Assembly (NCBI GenBank): GCA_038380435.1
Contig: JAWZYU010000005.1
Coordinates: 32,200,001 to 32,264,000 of the forward strand
Reading direction: 5' to 3'
Origin: Ryuthela nishihirai
Lineage: Eukaryota > Arthropoda > Arachnida > Araneae > Heptathelidae
DNA length: 64,000 nucleotides
Both the position numbers and the translations under genes were made by a program. Position 1 is the stretch's first letter; each line of letters opens with the position of its first letter. The notes below the pieces were generated by a model, which was not told the DNA's origin, did not search any database, and was given only the letters and a program-made list of their open reading frames with translations. Positions 11,640-23,189 of this stretch are shown here, in pieces.

Positions 11640-12944
11640 AGCTCACCGGACAAAAAATAAGTCACCCCTAGTTAAAAAATAAAGTAAGTAAAAGTAAGCA
11701 AGTTAAAAAATAGGTCACGGAGGAGTTACGTAGCACGGAGGTGTTACGCGCTACGTAACGCCTCCGTGCGACCGAAGAACAGCCGAAATCCTGTCTGGCA
11801 TGGATGCCACCAGTGTATGGACATCAATATTCATCCACTCTTCCAGCAGCAAATGCCACAGTTCGGCCAGATTCGCTGGATGGTTGGGACAGCGCTTCAT
11901 TTGTTTCCCCAAATAGTCCCACAAGTTTTCTATGGGATTCAAATCCAGTGATTTAGCGAGCCAGTTGAGATGTTCCAAGGCTTCAGAATGCTCATCGTGC
12001 CAATCCGACACACTTTGAGCCCTGTGCACATGACAATTGCCGTCTTGGAAGACTGCAATTCCTTCTGGTGGTCACTGTGGAGATGCTGCACAAAAGACAA
12101 CATGGTCGTCCAGTAGCTCCATCATAATTCAATTGTGACGTCACCGCAACCAAATGACCCATTTCCTCGTACGTGAAACGCCCCTTAAACATCACAGAGC
12201 CTACTCCAGCTTGAGCAGAACCTTGCACACAGTCTGCATGGAAAGCTTCATGTGGCTTATGATGTACCCGTTGCCTCGCATCTTTCGAGTACAAGCAAAA
12301 ACGTGACTCATCCGACCAGATCACACGCTTCTAAGAGTCGACAGTCCAGTCTTTGTGGCGCCGCGCACACTGTAGTCTTGCAGTCTTGTGCAGAGCTGTT
12401 AACGTGGGTCTCTTCCACGGTACTCTGCTCCAGAAATCCATGGCATGCAGTTCCCTTCGGAGTGTTCGTTCAGAAAAAGTTTGTTGTAGTCATGCATTGA
12501 TTGACTGGAGCAATTCCTGCCTCATTGCAAAGCGGTTTGCCCTAATAGTGTGTGACACACTGCAGCGGTCCCTATTGGTGAACACAGTCTTTCTGCCGCA
12601 GTTCTGGAGACGATGAGTGGTGGACTGCAATGTACACCACTGCTGGAAGACCCTTTGGTTTAGACACACCTGCAAAGGCAGCAATTTCTTGTACACTATG
12701 CCCTTTGGCTCGGGCAAATACAATAACACCTTTTTGCCACTCATTCACATCTTTGGCGGGACCCATGTTTCACAAAGCGACTAACACACACGTGGCACAC
12801 AACCACTTCTTGTCACTGTATGACCCCGTAGCGCACGGCACAGCTATTTGTAAGACGCACTTATTACTGGTGCGCCCTCTGTTGCTATCGAACGGACGTA
12901 ACCCTCTTACGGTGGGAGATGACAAATTTTTTGTCCGGTGACCT
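11640..12944 (-). mobile_element. Tc1/mariner element, full length but defective
   Basis: A 1,305-bp element between TA dinucleotides (11638-11639 and 12945-12946), with inverted ends AGCTCACCGGACAAAAAAT on the left and AGGTCACCGGACAAAAAAT on the right in complement. The length is normal for Tc1-like elements. The transposase on the - strand is broken into several frames. Near the left end there is a hairpin-like repeat around GCACGGAGG ... CCTCCGTGC. Confidence 0.92.
11751..12766 (-). pseudogene. Tc1-type transposase, frameshifted
   Basis: The N-terminal helix-turn-helix region starts at ATG 12766 (MGPAKDVNEWQKGVIVFARA). The frame is lost after GVSK because of an 8-bp deletion relative to the second copy at 20528, where the region reads GVSKRTVQRVFQQW. 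The middle frame 11992-12324 has MIWSDESRFCLYS with the first catalytic Asp. The last frame 11751-12029 has HRAQ, then KSLDLNPIENLWDYLG, with the third catalytic position in PIE. The second catalytic Asp (VFQDGNCHVHRA) is still readable just before the last frame. At least two frame breaks make this copy non-autonomous. Confidence 0.9.
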
Positions 12945-12946
12945 TA

Positions 12947-14198
12947 TAATATATATACATTTTTCTTTCTCGTTCTAGTAATATCTTTTAAAAACTATTT
13001 GTGCAAAATATATGTAATAGAAAGATGAACTATATTTTTTGACTCCGTTCCGATTATAAATTTATATTTATTATTTTAAATTGAATTACTCATCGCAAAT
13101 TATCACTTGAACAGTTGTCGTTTTTTGGTTATGGTAATTAATTTAATATAGATATATTAATTTATTATATAATAAATTATAAAATCGAACCATAGAGTCA
13201 AAAGAAAAAACACTGCTGACGGACCATTTTGTTAAAATCTATTATTATTGTTCCAATGTAAACCAAATGTTTGATATATTGTTCTACTTTCATATCTAAA
13301 TGTTCTTCCTATACTCTCAAAACTAAATGTCATTCCTTGGTAAAAGAAAAAGTTCGCAAATCTATTATAATGTTTGTCTTAATCAAATGAAGTTTTTGGC
13401 TAAACCATAAGGTATTGGATCTAACATCCTTATCTTCTTCCTGGACCACTTTGTAAATGGACCTATAAGGTTCATTATCATCTTGTCCATGAGCTTACCC
13501 CTCACAATGGCGACTCAGGCGACCCTACAAGTGGCGAAAGGGCTTATTTGGCCTCAGCAGCAATTTAAGGTTGATGTAGGAAATATTTAGGTGGAAATCT
13601 ATCAGTGCTTTATATTGATGATAAGTGTGGAAAACTAGAATTAATATCCAAGCTATTCATTTGTAAATATGGGAGCTGGTTTGTGCGATAGAAAATGGTT
13701 TTCCTCCTCCCAACCCCCCAGGGTGTTTTAAATGTTTGTTTAAATTTCTTCTTCTCTTTGGGCCCCCTTCTCTCCAGAGTTTTGATCAGGGGGTTATCAA
13801 ATTAGGTATGGGTGTAGGGGGAAGGTATTAGCATACACCTGGAATTAATAGAATAGGAGAAAAATTGTGGAGGAGAGGGGCAACAATATGTGTATAGGTA
13901 GGTTAGCATAGAATGGAAGACGTGCTGTAGGAAAGTGCGGTGTAGGGGCCAGGTAGTCCGTTTAGGGTTAAGAGAACCTGACTTGGAAATATGTTATGTA
14001 GGTATATGTAGGAAACATGTTTAGTAGGTGTGTGGGGGAACAGGCAGTATATTTGTAGCAGTTAGTTGCTGGAGTATGAGCGCATAGGTTCATAATTTTA
14101 TTGGTAATAATTAATATTTGGGTCATATGAGTGTTAATAAATGGAGTTATGTATGCTTAGGTAGAATTAGAAATGGAATGTGAAAATAAATTAATTAT
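12947..14198. other. No gene; possible LINE 3' region
   Basis: AT-rich up to about 13430, then a compositionally distinct stretch of G-rich + strand (C-rich on the - strand). It could be the 3' untranslated region of the - strand LINE remnant at 14509-15060, but I see no direct proof. Confidence 0.35.
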
Positions 14199-14508
14199 TT
14201 ATGTATTTTGTATGGTTTTCTGTTTTAAAAATATAGATATTATTAAAATTATTTTGTATGGTTTTCTGATATAAAAATATAGAAATGTTTCAGAAATATA
14301 GTGGCAAAACTGTTGGCAAAAAATCAATTTATATGCCACTATTGAGTTGTGGGTTGTCCATAAAACATCTTTTTTGTCCTGCATGGATCTTTTTGTCCTT
14401 AATGGATCTTTTTGGCTTCTGGATCTTTTAAAGTTGTCCAATGGATCTTTTCAATGGAGAAAATGTAGAGTGTGTGAGTGGGGGGCTGGTCAGGAGGTAG
14501 GTGGAAGA

Positions 14509-15060
14509 TTACAAGATTCTGTCAGTGCTGGTTATGTAGTTTGCTAGTGCAGAGTAATGGGATTTTTTATGTTTGTGTGTAGGGTTGAGTAGGGTTTTTG
14601 GGGTGTATGTGAGGATCCTAAGTTGGCTAGGTTGTGATAGAAGGTGTCTATCACAACCTAGCCAACTAGGCTGTGATAGGTGATGAATGGTGTATTGATA
14701 CAGTGTAGTAGGTAGTGGGGGTATGTCCTCTATCACATTGCAAGTGGGGAAGAGTACAGAGGGTGCTTTGTTTTTGATGAAAAGGTCTTTGTTTAAGTTG
14801 GCTCTGCCCGTACGGAGTCTGTGAATGGCAGTTTGGGCTCTTCTTAATAAAAAGTTGAGGTGTAGTGTTTGAGGGGAGGATGCTATAGCGGCTCTAAATG
14901 TTTGTTTAATGGCAGTGTGTTGGGCCCAGGTGAGGTACAAATTTTTCTAATATGAGGAAATGTGATGTTTGCAGGAGGGGAGAGTGATATAATTGGGGGA
15001 GGGGAGGGAGTGCCCCTGCCTAGCAAGTGTGTCTGCTATCTCATTGTGTGATATTGCAGT
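14509..15060 (-). pseudogene. LINE RNase H / C-terminal remnant
   Basis: The - strand frame 14509-14940 reads like the C-terminal tail of RNase H-bearing LINE polyproteins (Jockey/I-type): RAQTAIHRLRTGRANLNKDL near residue 38, then FPTCNVIEDIP, where the family has a Cys/His knuckle before a rearranged segment. Upstream (to about 15060) a decayed piece recalls the end of RNase H. The frame is open but truncated at both ends. An inverted duplication (14621-14667) has replaced the part of the knuckle that should follow. Confidence 0.6.
14621..14667. repeat. Perfect 20-bp hairpin, 7-nt loop
   Basis: Arms 14621-14640 and 14648-14667 are perfect reverse complements (AGTTGGCTAGGTTGTGATAG) around AAGGTGT. 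It lies inside the LINE remnant and looks like a templated inverted duplication. Confidence 0.95.
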
Positions 15061-15545
15061 GGGGGGGGGGATTCAATAAAAATAGACCCCAGAGGTTTCG
15101 GACCGACCAAATTCAGCTACGGACCCAATCTCTAAACCCTAAGCAGAAAGACGCAAGTGGGACCACCAGATCAAATTTGGGTCCCATCGATCAAGTATCT
15201 GAAGATCACAAGGAACCGAAACATTTCTGCTCCAGAGACGTTATTCCGGACATTCAAGAAACGAGTGTCCGCGCACGTTAACTGCAGTTCGGATGGCTAA
15301 TGAAGTAATGGAAACCAAGTGACCAATGTATGTAAATGGATGGAACCAATGAAACCAATGGAAACCAAGTGATAAAAAAAGAAACCAGATTTTCATTCTG
15401 ATCTGTCTATGTCACTAGAGTGTCTCAAAGTGTGTGTACCCGTTTTAATTCCATCCGCGGAAAAGGGGGAAGGAAAGATAATGGGATCGATCGTAACGAG
15501 TTTATCTCTCAAATGAAAGCTTGTGACCTACAGAATAATACTGGG
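15061..15545. other. No recognisable gene
   Basis: Starts with a G run (15060-15070). A + frame (15027-15281) has no recognisable motif. Short imperfect repeats of GGAAACCAAGTG occur at 15309-15375. Confidence 0.45.
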
Positions 15546-15546
15546 T

Positions 15547-15815
15547 TTGGTTATTTTTCCTCTGAGTGGCCCTTTGTTACACGCATTGGACTAAATGTCT
15601 AGGTCATAAGGACCCTAAAAGCTTAGAGTTGGATTGGAGAAGCCGGTCTCCTCTACAGCTTTTAGATGATAGATGGAAGCCTTTCGTCAAGGATATCTCA
15701 CGTGTTCTTTAAAGGGCATAGGGTATATATATATATATCGTGCACATGGAGCCATGGCTTAATGTCTCATGCAATGAACGGTGGTTTTTCCAAGCCCATT
15801 GGTTTCCTCTTTCTC
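15547..15815 (-). mobile_element. SINE-A, old and diverged
   Basis: Recognisable by TTTTTCCTCTGAGTGGC at the tail side, then the GTGTTCTTTAAAGGGCATAGGG and GGCTTAATGTCTCATGC blocks of the body. It has many substitutions, an internal (TA)n expansion, and has lost the tRNA-like head. Confidence 0.75.
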
Positions 15816-16227
15816 ACCGAAAGTACAGTGCAGAGTGTGCATAATTACCCTCTTAGTCAATTCCCTCCTCATAGGGAAAGAGGTATTTTTAGCAACCGAA
15901 TTCCCTGTGAAGTTGTTGCTAAAAAATAAAATATTAAACATAAAAATTAAAATATACATATTTATATATTATCCTAAACGTGCCTTAGAAAGTGAAAAAA
16001 AAAAGCAATGCCGATGATTAAATCAGTTACTCAAGTTAACATTAGCTTCAAAGGAATGTAGGGCATTAAAAGTAGTTTCTCGTACCAATTGGAAAAAAAA
16101 AATGCTAGCAGCCTATCTATCTTTTAAAGTTAATAAGGATTTAATAAATGATTTCATCTTCGAAATACCTTTTATTTATTTATTTTTTTATTTTAATAAC
16201 ATATATATGTAGATAGATTTAATTTTT

Positions 16228-16850
16228 TTTTTCAATCAATCAAAATACTTTATTTTCAACACATTGGACTATACGTACACTTAGTACAATATAAACAACC
16301 CAAAAACATTCGCTTATCTAGTTGTTATAGTTAGCATTACATGAAATAGCAAAAAAGAAAGTTCAACTTAATTTTCACAAATTAATTTCAACTTAATGAT
16401 CCACACAAGGTGGATTGTGACAAAATTTAATGTTCTCGCATTTTAGCAAATATAAAAATGGATATTTACATTCGAAAACAAAGAAAAATGGAAAAGAAAA
16501 CACTTTTTCTACAATACAGTACAAGAAGGGTACAACAAAAAAAATTGGAAATTTAATTTTTATCGTAAAACTGAAAACATAAAATCCAAGTCGAATGTAT
16601 GCGAGAGATAAAACTAATTTTTTCTTAAAGATAAATACTCCACTTATCAATTTCGAAGCTCACTAGGTAACAGAATAAACATTTTTGGTCCTAAATATAA
16701 AATATGTTTGTGTAATATTTCCTGTTTTTTTAAAAGTGGGACTACATACTTTCCGCCATCTAAACAAAAATTATTATTATCTACTTTTAATTCAGAACAA
16801 TGACTATGCTTATAAATATAAATCATCAATTTATAAACAAACAAGTTACT
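16228..16850 (-). mobile_element. Possible CR1-like LINE 3' end
   Basis: The stretch at 16240-16330 (AAACAACCCAAAAACATTCGC) resembles sequences at 56735-56770 (AATAACCCAAGAGCATCAGC), which I read as the 3' ends of - strand LINEs. No reverse transcriptase motif is visible in 16350-16850, so this is a tentative assignment. Confidence 0.3.
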
Positions 16851-17195
16851 GAAGGGAGTCTCAATGCATTCCTCGACAGAAATTGCGAGACGTGAAGGCT
16901 TAAAACATTAAATAATTGTTGTCAAACTGTGTGCAATAATTTGGAAGAGGGATTTCATGAGTCACGTTCAATGGCGTACCCAGGGAGTTCCAAAAGGGTG
17001 GGACTTAACATATTTAAGGTGGGAGGTGGCTGGAGGGTATGTCATGTTTGAGACCAACGATATTTTTTTTCTTGATATGTTCGAATCTAATGGAGTGTTG
17101 GGACGATTGAGTCTGATTTTCTTGCACTATCTTAGACAACATGGGTTAGTCGAGTCCTCAAAGGGAGGGAGGGAGGGAGGGAGGGAGGGAGGGGA
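16851..17195. other. No recognisable gene
   Basis: Contains ATGGCGTACCCAGGGAG (about 16970), a common type of transposon terminus, followed by a (GGGA)n run at 17163-17192 leading into the tandem array. Confidence 0.4.
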
Positions 17196-17935
17196 TAACC
17201 CACCCCTTCCTACCCTTAGGTATGCCACTTGTCAGATTTTTAATTTAATAGAGCTTCGAAGAGAAGAATATAATGTTTGAAAATGGTATTTTACGGAAAA
17301 GGTCGTCAAAGGGAGGGATGGAATAACCCACCCCTTCCTACCCTTAGGTATGCCACTTGTCAGATTTTTAATTTAATAGAGCTTCGAAGAGAAGATATAA
17401 TGTTTGAAAATGGTATTTTACGGAAAAGGTCGTCAAAGGGAGGGATGGAATAACCCACCCCTTCCTACCCTTAGGTATGCCACTTGTCAGATTTTTAATT
17501 TAATAGAGCTTCGAAGAGAAGAATATAATGTTTGAAAATGGTATTTTACGGAAAAGGTCGTCAAAGGGAGGGATGGAATACCCACCCCTTCCTACCCTTA
17601 GGTATGCCACTTGTCAGATTTTTAATTTAATAGAGCTTCGAAGAGAAGAATATATTGTTTGAAAATGGTATTTTACGGAAAAGGTCGTCAAAGGGAGGGA
17701 TGGAATAACCCACCCCTTCCTACCCTTAGGTATGCCACTTGTCAGATTTTTAATTTAATAGAGCTTCGAAGAGAAGATATAATGTTTGAAAATGGTATTT
17801 TACGGAAAAGGTCGTCAAAGGGAGGGATGGAATAACCCACCCCTTCCTACCCTTAGGTATGCCACTTGTCAGATTTTTAATTTAATAGAGTTTCGAAGAG
17901 AAGATATAATGTTTGAAAATGGTATTTTACGATAA
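17196..17935. repeat. Tandem array, about 6 x 127 bp
   Basis: The block CACCCCTTCCTACCCTTAGG recurs at about 17201, 17329, 17457, 17583, 17711 and 17838, a period of about 127 bp. The copies are nearly identical, differing by single bases or 1-2 bp indels (GAAGAATATAATG versus GAAGATATAATG), so expansion is recent. Confidence 0.95.
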
Positions 17936-18245
17936 AGATGCAACAATTTAAAGTTTTAATGTAATCTGCACAAAGGTTCAGAGCATTATGAAGAAGTTAT
18001 GTTATAAAGATAGCATTAAGGGTTTGTTGATTTCGATGCATTAATTTTGAACATGCTTTCCCTAAAAATCATTTTTTCAGAATTAAAGAAAAGAACTCCT
18101 TGAAGGGGTCAACGCAACTTGTTTTGGAAGAGACAACTGCAGGATATTTTCCTTCCATTTTGCCATTTCCATTTCTAAAAATTCTTAAAATTCAATATGT
18201 TTTTCTACATATTGCTACGTATACCAATTTCAAGATATCTTTTAC

Positions 18246-18490
18246 CGATGGGCTTGGAAAGTCCGTCGGATGGGACGTTAAGCCGTGGCCCGTGTGCGGG
18301 AGAGCCATACCCTGTGCACGTTAAAGAACACGCTGGATGGCCTTGACGGGAGACTACCATCTGTCTCCCAACAGCTGTTCCAGTGGGTCCCCTCCCCCAA
18401 CCTTCTCTGAGCCTTCGGGGTCCTTGTGACCTGGCCATTTAGCCCATGGTGTGCAAAAAAGTGCCGCTCAGAGGTAAAACAACCCAACCC
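18246..18490 (+). mobile_element. SINE-A, 5'-truncated
   Basis: It starts inside the body (ACCGATGGGCTTGGAAAG) and runs to the AACCCAACCC tail. It lacks the tRNA-like head and a small internal block. Confidence 0.88.
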
Positions 18491-18728
18491 AACCCAAATA
18501 TCTTTCAAAATTCTACGTAAAATTAACAACACAAATGTTCACATATATATCAAAGTATATAAACTAGAGCAGACGATGCAGCACTGATTTCCAAAATGAA
18601 GGCTGTGATTTTTTCATGTCGTTAAACTACTTGGGTGATTTTCGTGTAAGGAAAATTATCACTCTTACCTTGGCATGGCCACAGTTCCGACAATGGCGAA
18701 TTATTTTCTGATAATTGCTGGTCTAGAG

Positions 18729-19149
18729 CAGCGTTTTTTCAAAGATGTTTTGTGATCCTCCAAAATAGGCCGAAAAGTCATTGAAGACGGCCGCATCACA
18801 TTAAAAGTTAACTTTCAATTTTCTTATCGTAAGTAAAAGAATGAAAATTTATGCCTTGAAGTGCATTTATGTCACAAATAAATGAATAATTGAGAAACTA
18901 GATTTAATGAAAGTTGAAATCCGTGTCATTTCTATTTTATGGGCTTTTTCACTCATGATATCTTTGAAATTTTATCTAATTACAATAAGTAACGCATATA
19001 CTAAATGAAATCAAATATATGATTACTAAATTTTTTGTTTCATATTCAGCGTATCTACTTTGTCATTCTGGATTTTTCAGGATGTAAGAGTCTTCTAAAT
19101 ATTCTTCTTTTCCTTTGGGGCTGCCAAGTAAAAAGTTTTGAAAACTCTA
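18729..19149. mobile_element. hAT-like MITE with perfect 8-bp TSD
   Basis: It begins CAGCGTTTTTTCAAAG and ends TTTTGAAAACTCTA, matching the CAGNGTTTTTCAAA type of hAT terminus. GTCTAGAG flanks it at 18721-18728 and 19150-19157, an exact 8-bp duplication as expected for hAT. It is 421 bp with no coding capacity. Confidence 0.8.
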
Positions 19150-19313
19150 GTCTAGAGAAACATACTTCGCCTCGTGAAAGGTTAAAAGGATAACAATGAA
19201 AAAATATGACAGGGGAAATTGTGGCTGCTTATTTCCTATTATTAAAGTATTATTTTAAGTAAAATGAATCAAATTTAACATTACACAACTGATATCTGTT
19301 TACCGCGTAATAT

Positions 19314-19692
19314 GGGGCGGGGGTGGCTCAGTCGGTAGCGCGTCAGGCTCGTAATCTGTAGTTCCCAGGTTCGAGTCCCAGCTGGGTCAGCGTTGAGATT
19401 TATCTCCGCAAAATTCCCCGCCCTGCCCACGGTCAGTAGGGGACACCGATGGTCTTGGAAAGACCGCCGTCCGTCGGATGGGACGTTAAGCCGTGTGCGT
19501 GAGAGCAATACCCTGTGCACGTTAAAGAACACGCTGGATGGCCTTGACGGGAGGCTACCATCTGTTTCCCAACAGCTGTTCCAGTGGGTCTCCTCCCCCA
19601 ACCTTCTCTGAGCCTTCGGGGTCCATGTGACCTGGCCATTTAGCCCATGGTGTGCAAAAAAGTGCCGCTCAGAGGTAAAACAACCCAACCCA
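19314..19692 (+). mobile_element. SINE-A, full length, with 12-bp TSD
   Basis: Complete from GGGGCGGGGGTGGCTCAG to the AACCCAACCCA tail. ACCGCGTAATAT flanks it at 19302-19313 and 19693-19704. A small deletion removes part of the GTGGCCCCGTGTGCGG block. Confidence 0.94.
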
Positions 19693-19704
19693 ACCGCGTA
19701 ATAT

Positions 19705-20345
19705 ACTGTATGAAATCGAAAAAAAATATTTTTTTAAAAATTTCTCAACTGTAATGTGGATATTTGATTTGGTGAAGAAATTTCTACGACAGAGATTGTT
19801 TAAATAAAAAGCTACTCTGAAAATCACTTTACTGTTATATATTACATTAGGAACATCAATTCGAAAAGAACTAATTGAAATTGTGAACCTTTTGGGTAAC
19901 TAACTTCATATTCTGAATGCTTAATGCTATCTTTTCATGCATTAAAAATTAAACAAAATAACCGAAATTTAAAATTTAATTTAAATTTCATAAAATATTA
20001 ATGCAGATTATGAATAAATTTAATTGCATGACCGAACATTAGAATGTTTTCTTAATAACAACTCGCAAAATTATATTTAAATCTTGTTGTTTTTCGGTTA
20101 AGAACGAAACAAATTAAAGAAAATTTTCTGACTTCAAAGGGATTATTTTTTCGAAAGTTAATTCATAGTACTTAATAAATATATTGCTTTCGTCGTTTCA
20201 ATACATTCAACTTATTTTAAAACTTAGTTTTATTTACCTTAGCAATTATTTGCATCATGAATAAATTATCTCTGCATATATCTCTTGAATAGAATAGAAT
20301 TATATAGTAAAACATCAATTTCGGTTACGAATTCCTATAATTAAA
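19705..20345. other. No recognisable gene
   Basis: Very AT-rich, non-coding DNA between SINE-A and the Tc1 fragment. Confidence 0.6.
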
Positions 20346-20347
20346 TA

Positions 20348-20855
20348 AGCTCACCAGACAAAAAATTAGTCATCTCCCACCGTAAGAGGGTTACGTTCGT
20401 TCGACAGCAACAGAGGGCGCACCAGTAATAAGCGCGTCTTACAAATAGCTATGCCGTGCGCTACGGGGTCATACAGTGACAAGAAGTGGTTGTGTGCCAC
20501 GTGTGTGTGTTAGTCGCTCCGTGAAACATGGGTCCCGCCAAAGATGTGAATGAGTGGCAAAAAGGTGTTATTGTATTTGCCCGAGCCAAAGGGCATAGTG
20601 TACAAGAAGTTGCTGCCTTTGCAGGTGTGTCTAAACGTACTGTCCAAAGAGTCTTCCAGCAGTGGTGTACATCGCAGTCCACCGCTCATCGTCTCCAGAA
20701 CTGCGGCAGAAAGACTGTGTTCACCAATAAGGACTGCTGCAGTGTGTCACGCACTATTAGGGCAAACCGCTTTGCAATGAGGCAGGAATTGCTCCAGTCA
20801 GTCAATGCAGGACTACAACAAACTTTTTCTGAACGAACACTCTGAAGGGAACTGA
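20348..20855 (+). mobile_element. Tc1/mariner element, truncated copy
   Basis: The 5' end begins at a TA with AGCTCACCAGACAAAAAAT, the same terminus as the element at 11640-12944. Homology continues through the N-terminal half of the transposase and stops near 20855, where a short GGAACTGAAGGGAACT duplication occurs. The 3' terminus is absent. Confidence 0.92.
20528..20845 (+). pseudogene. Tc1 transposase N-terminal fragment
   Basis: A 105-residue frame starting MGPAKDVNEWQKG. It carries the first helix-turn-helix (GHSVQEVAAFAGVSKRTVQRV, about residues 20-40) and part of the second DNA-binding region (RTIRANRFAMRQELL), then ends where the element is truncated. The DDE catalytic domain is missing. 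Compared with the copy on the - strand near 12700, the helix-turn-helix is intact here. Confidence 0.9.
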
Positions 20856-21144
20856 AGGGAACTTATAAAAATAAAATAGCATATACATAAAAATTTACAT
20901 TAACCCTGTGGGTAACACTGAGTGTGACCTCGAAATGGTCAAGTAAGATACGGAAAGATTTTGGGCACAAAAACAAACCCACAAAAATATTTACACTGCT
21001 TCTTAAAACTTAAGCAAGAATCACCAAAATGTGAATAAAAAAGAAAAACAAGCTTTAAAGATAAATGAAAGATTTTTGACGCAACTAGGTAATATAATGT
21101 GCAGGGGGGTAGTCATGGGGGGAGGGGGGGAGGCTTCCCCCCAA

Positions 21145-22337
21145 AGTAACTCAGAGTTGGCAAAATTCGAAGCTACTTCGTTAAATCTAGGTTAGTTGGG
21201 AAAATTTGTAATTTTTTTTGTAAAATTAAGGGGAGTTGTCAAAGTCGAGACAACTTGGCAAATCTAGGGCAGTTTGGAAAATGGAGAGACGGCAAAATTT
21301 AGAGTGGTTGGCAATATTCGAAGCCACTTAGTGAAAAGAGGTGAGTTGGCAAAATCGGGACAACTTGGCAAAATCTTGGGGAGTTGACAAAATTCGGAGA
21401 GACTTGGTGAAATCTTGGGTAGTTGGCAAAATTCGGAGTGACTTGACAAAATTCAGGTGAGATGTAAAAAATTGGAATTTTTTTCTGTAAAATTATGGCG
21501 AGTTTGCAAAATCTAGGGCCAGTTGGCCAAATTCGGAGTGACTTGCAAAATTCAGGTGAGATGTAGAAATTGGGATTTTTCTCTGTAAAATTATGGCGGG
21601 TTGGCAAAATCTAGGGGCAGTTGGCAAAATCGAAGGGAAGTTGGAAAAATTTGGAGTGTCTTGGCAAAATCGTGGAGAGTTGACAAAATTCAGGTGAGAT
21701 GTAAAAATTGCAATCTTTTTTCTGTAAAATTGTGGCGTGTTAGCAAAAACGAGGCAACTTTGCAATATCTAGGAGAGTTGGCAAATCTTGAGAGAGTTGC
21801 CAAAATTCAGAGTGACTTTGGAAAAATCAGGTGAGATGTAAAAATTGGGATTTTTGTTTTTCGTAAAATTGTGGCGAGATCGAGAAAACTTGGCAAAAAT
21901 CTAGGGCAGTTGGCAAAATTCGAATCCACTTAGTAAAATACAGGTGAGTTGTCAAAATCGGGACAACTTTGTAAAATCTTGGGGAGTTGACAAAATTCGG
22001 AGAGTCTTGCTGAAATCTAGAATAGTTGGCAAAATTCGGAGTGACTTGGCAAAATATTGGGAATTGACAAAATTCGGAGTGACTTGACAAAATCGTGGGA
22101 AGTTGGCAAAATTCAGGTGAGATGTAAAAATTGGGATTTTTTTCTGTAAAATTGAGGCGAGTTGGCAAAACTTTAGGGAGTTTGAAAAATCTAGTGCCAG
22201 TTGGCAAAATTCGAAGTGACTTGGCAAAATTTAGGTGAGATGTAAAAATTGGGATTTTTTTCTGTAAAATTAAGGCGAGTTGGCAAAACTTAGGGAGTTT
22301 GAAAAATCTAGGGTCAGTTGGCAAAATTCGGAGTGAC
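21145..22337. repeat. Degenerate short-unit tandem repeat, about 1.2 kb
   Basis: Units of about 15-20 bp with the consensus AGTTGGCAAAATTCGGAG and variants (GACTTGGCAAAATCT) are organised into higher-order blocks that repeat GTGAGATGTAAAAATTGGGATTTTTTTCTGTAAAATT. Several overlapping - strand frames (for example 21827-22339) only translate the repeat (EFCQLP-type units). Confidence 0.93.
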
Positions 22338-22886
22338 AAGACCGGACTCTCTGCTCCTCAGCAGGTTATATGCGTCCCTTCAAGCTCCAGGGCATAGATC
22401 TCCCTCTCATGATCATGTAGCTGGAATTGAAGAAAGATGGTTGCATGTCTTATTTACAAACGATTCTAGATTTTCTCTGTAAAAGGACCGCATTTGGATC
22501 TTTTCCATTGGCAGCCATGGAATGCTGCAAGGAGACATATCACCTCCCAGTCAACCCCTTCCCCAAAACCTCCAGGACCTTATAACAGCACTTATTGCTC
22601 AGTTAACTTTATTGCATTCTCATTCTCTGGTTCAGCGCCGGATCGTGACAGCCGGATCCAGGAGGAGGAAGAGGAGAAATCGAGCCGTGCGTTACAACCC
22701 TTTCAGAATATTAGTAAGGATAATAATGACAAAAATTATTAAACTTATTTACATTTCATGCACTTTTCAAGAATGCCATTAAAGACTTTTAAAACGGACG
22801 GGGGAATATTATACTGTTTGAAAATTCAGCTCCCCCCCCACCCCCGCCGCTTTACATGTTTTTGTAACCTTTCTCTCGATTTCTTT
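22338..22886. other. Unassigned repeat-like DNA
   Basis: Two short + frames (22494-22742 and 22522-22782) have no recognisable domain. The part at 22740-22860 (ending in C runs) resembles 55260-55380, so this is a dispersed repeat of unknown class. Confidence 0.4.
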
Positions 22887-22897
22887 CCAGATCCGGG

Positions 22898-23178
22898 CAG
22901 CCCTGCCCACGGTCAGTAGGGGACATCGATTGGCTTGGAAAGACCGCCGTCAATCGGATGGGACGTTAAGCCGTGGCCCCGTGTGCGGGAGAGCCATACC
23001 CTGTGCACGTTAAAGAACACGCTGGATGGCCTTGACGGGAGGCTACCATCTGTCTCCCAACAGCTGTTCCAGTGGGTCCCCTCCCCCAACCTTCTCTGAG
23101 CCTTCGGCGTCCAATGTGACCTGGCCATTTAGCCCATGGTGTGCAAAAAAGTGCCGCTCAGAGGTAAAACAACCCAAC
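22898..23178 (+). mobile_element. SINE-A, 5'-truncated with intact 11-bp TSD
   Basis: The copy starts in the body (CAGCCCTGCCCACGGTCAG) yet is flanked by perfect CCAGATCCGGG repeats at 22887-22897 and 23179-23189. The truncation therefore happened during insertion, as in LINE-driven target-primed reverse transcription. Confidence 0.92.
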
Positions 23179-23189
23179 CCAGATCCGGG

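Noticed and set aside
21145..22337. CRISPR-like array or repeat protein
   Set aside because: Units are contiguous and degenerate, with no unique spacers, and the genome is eukaryotic.
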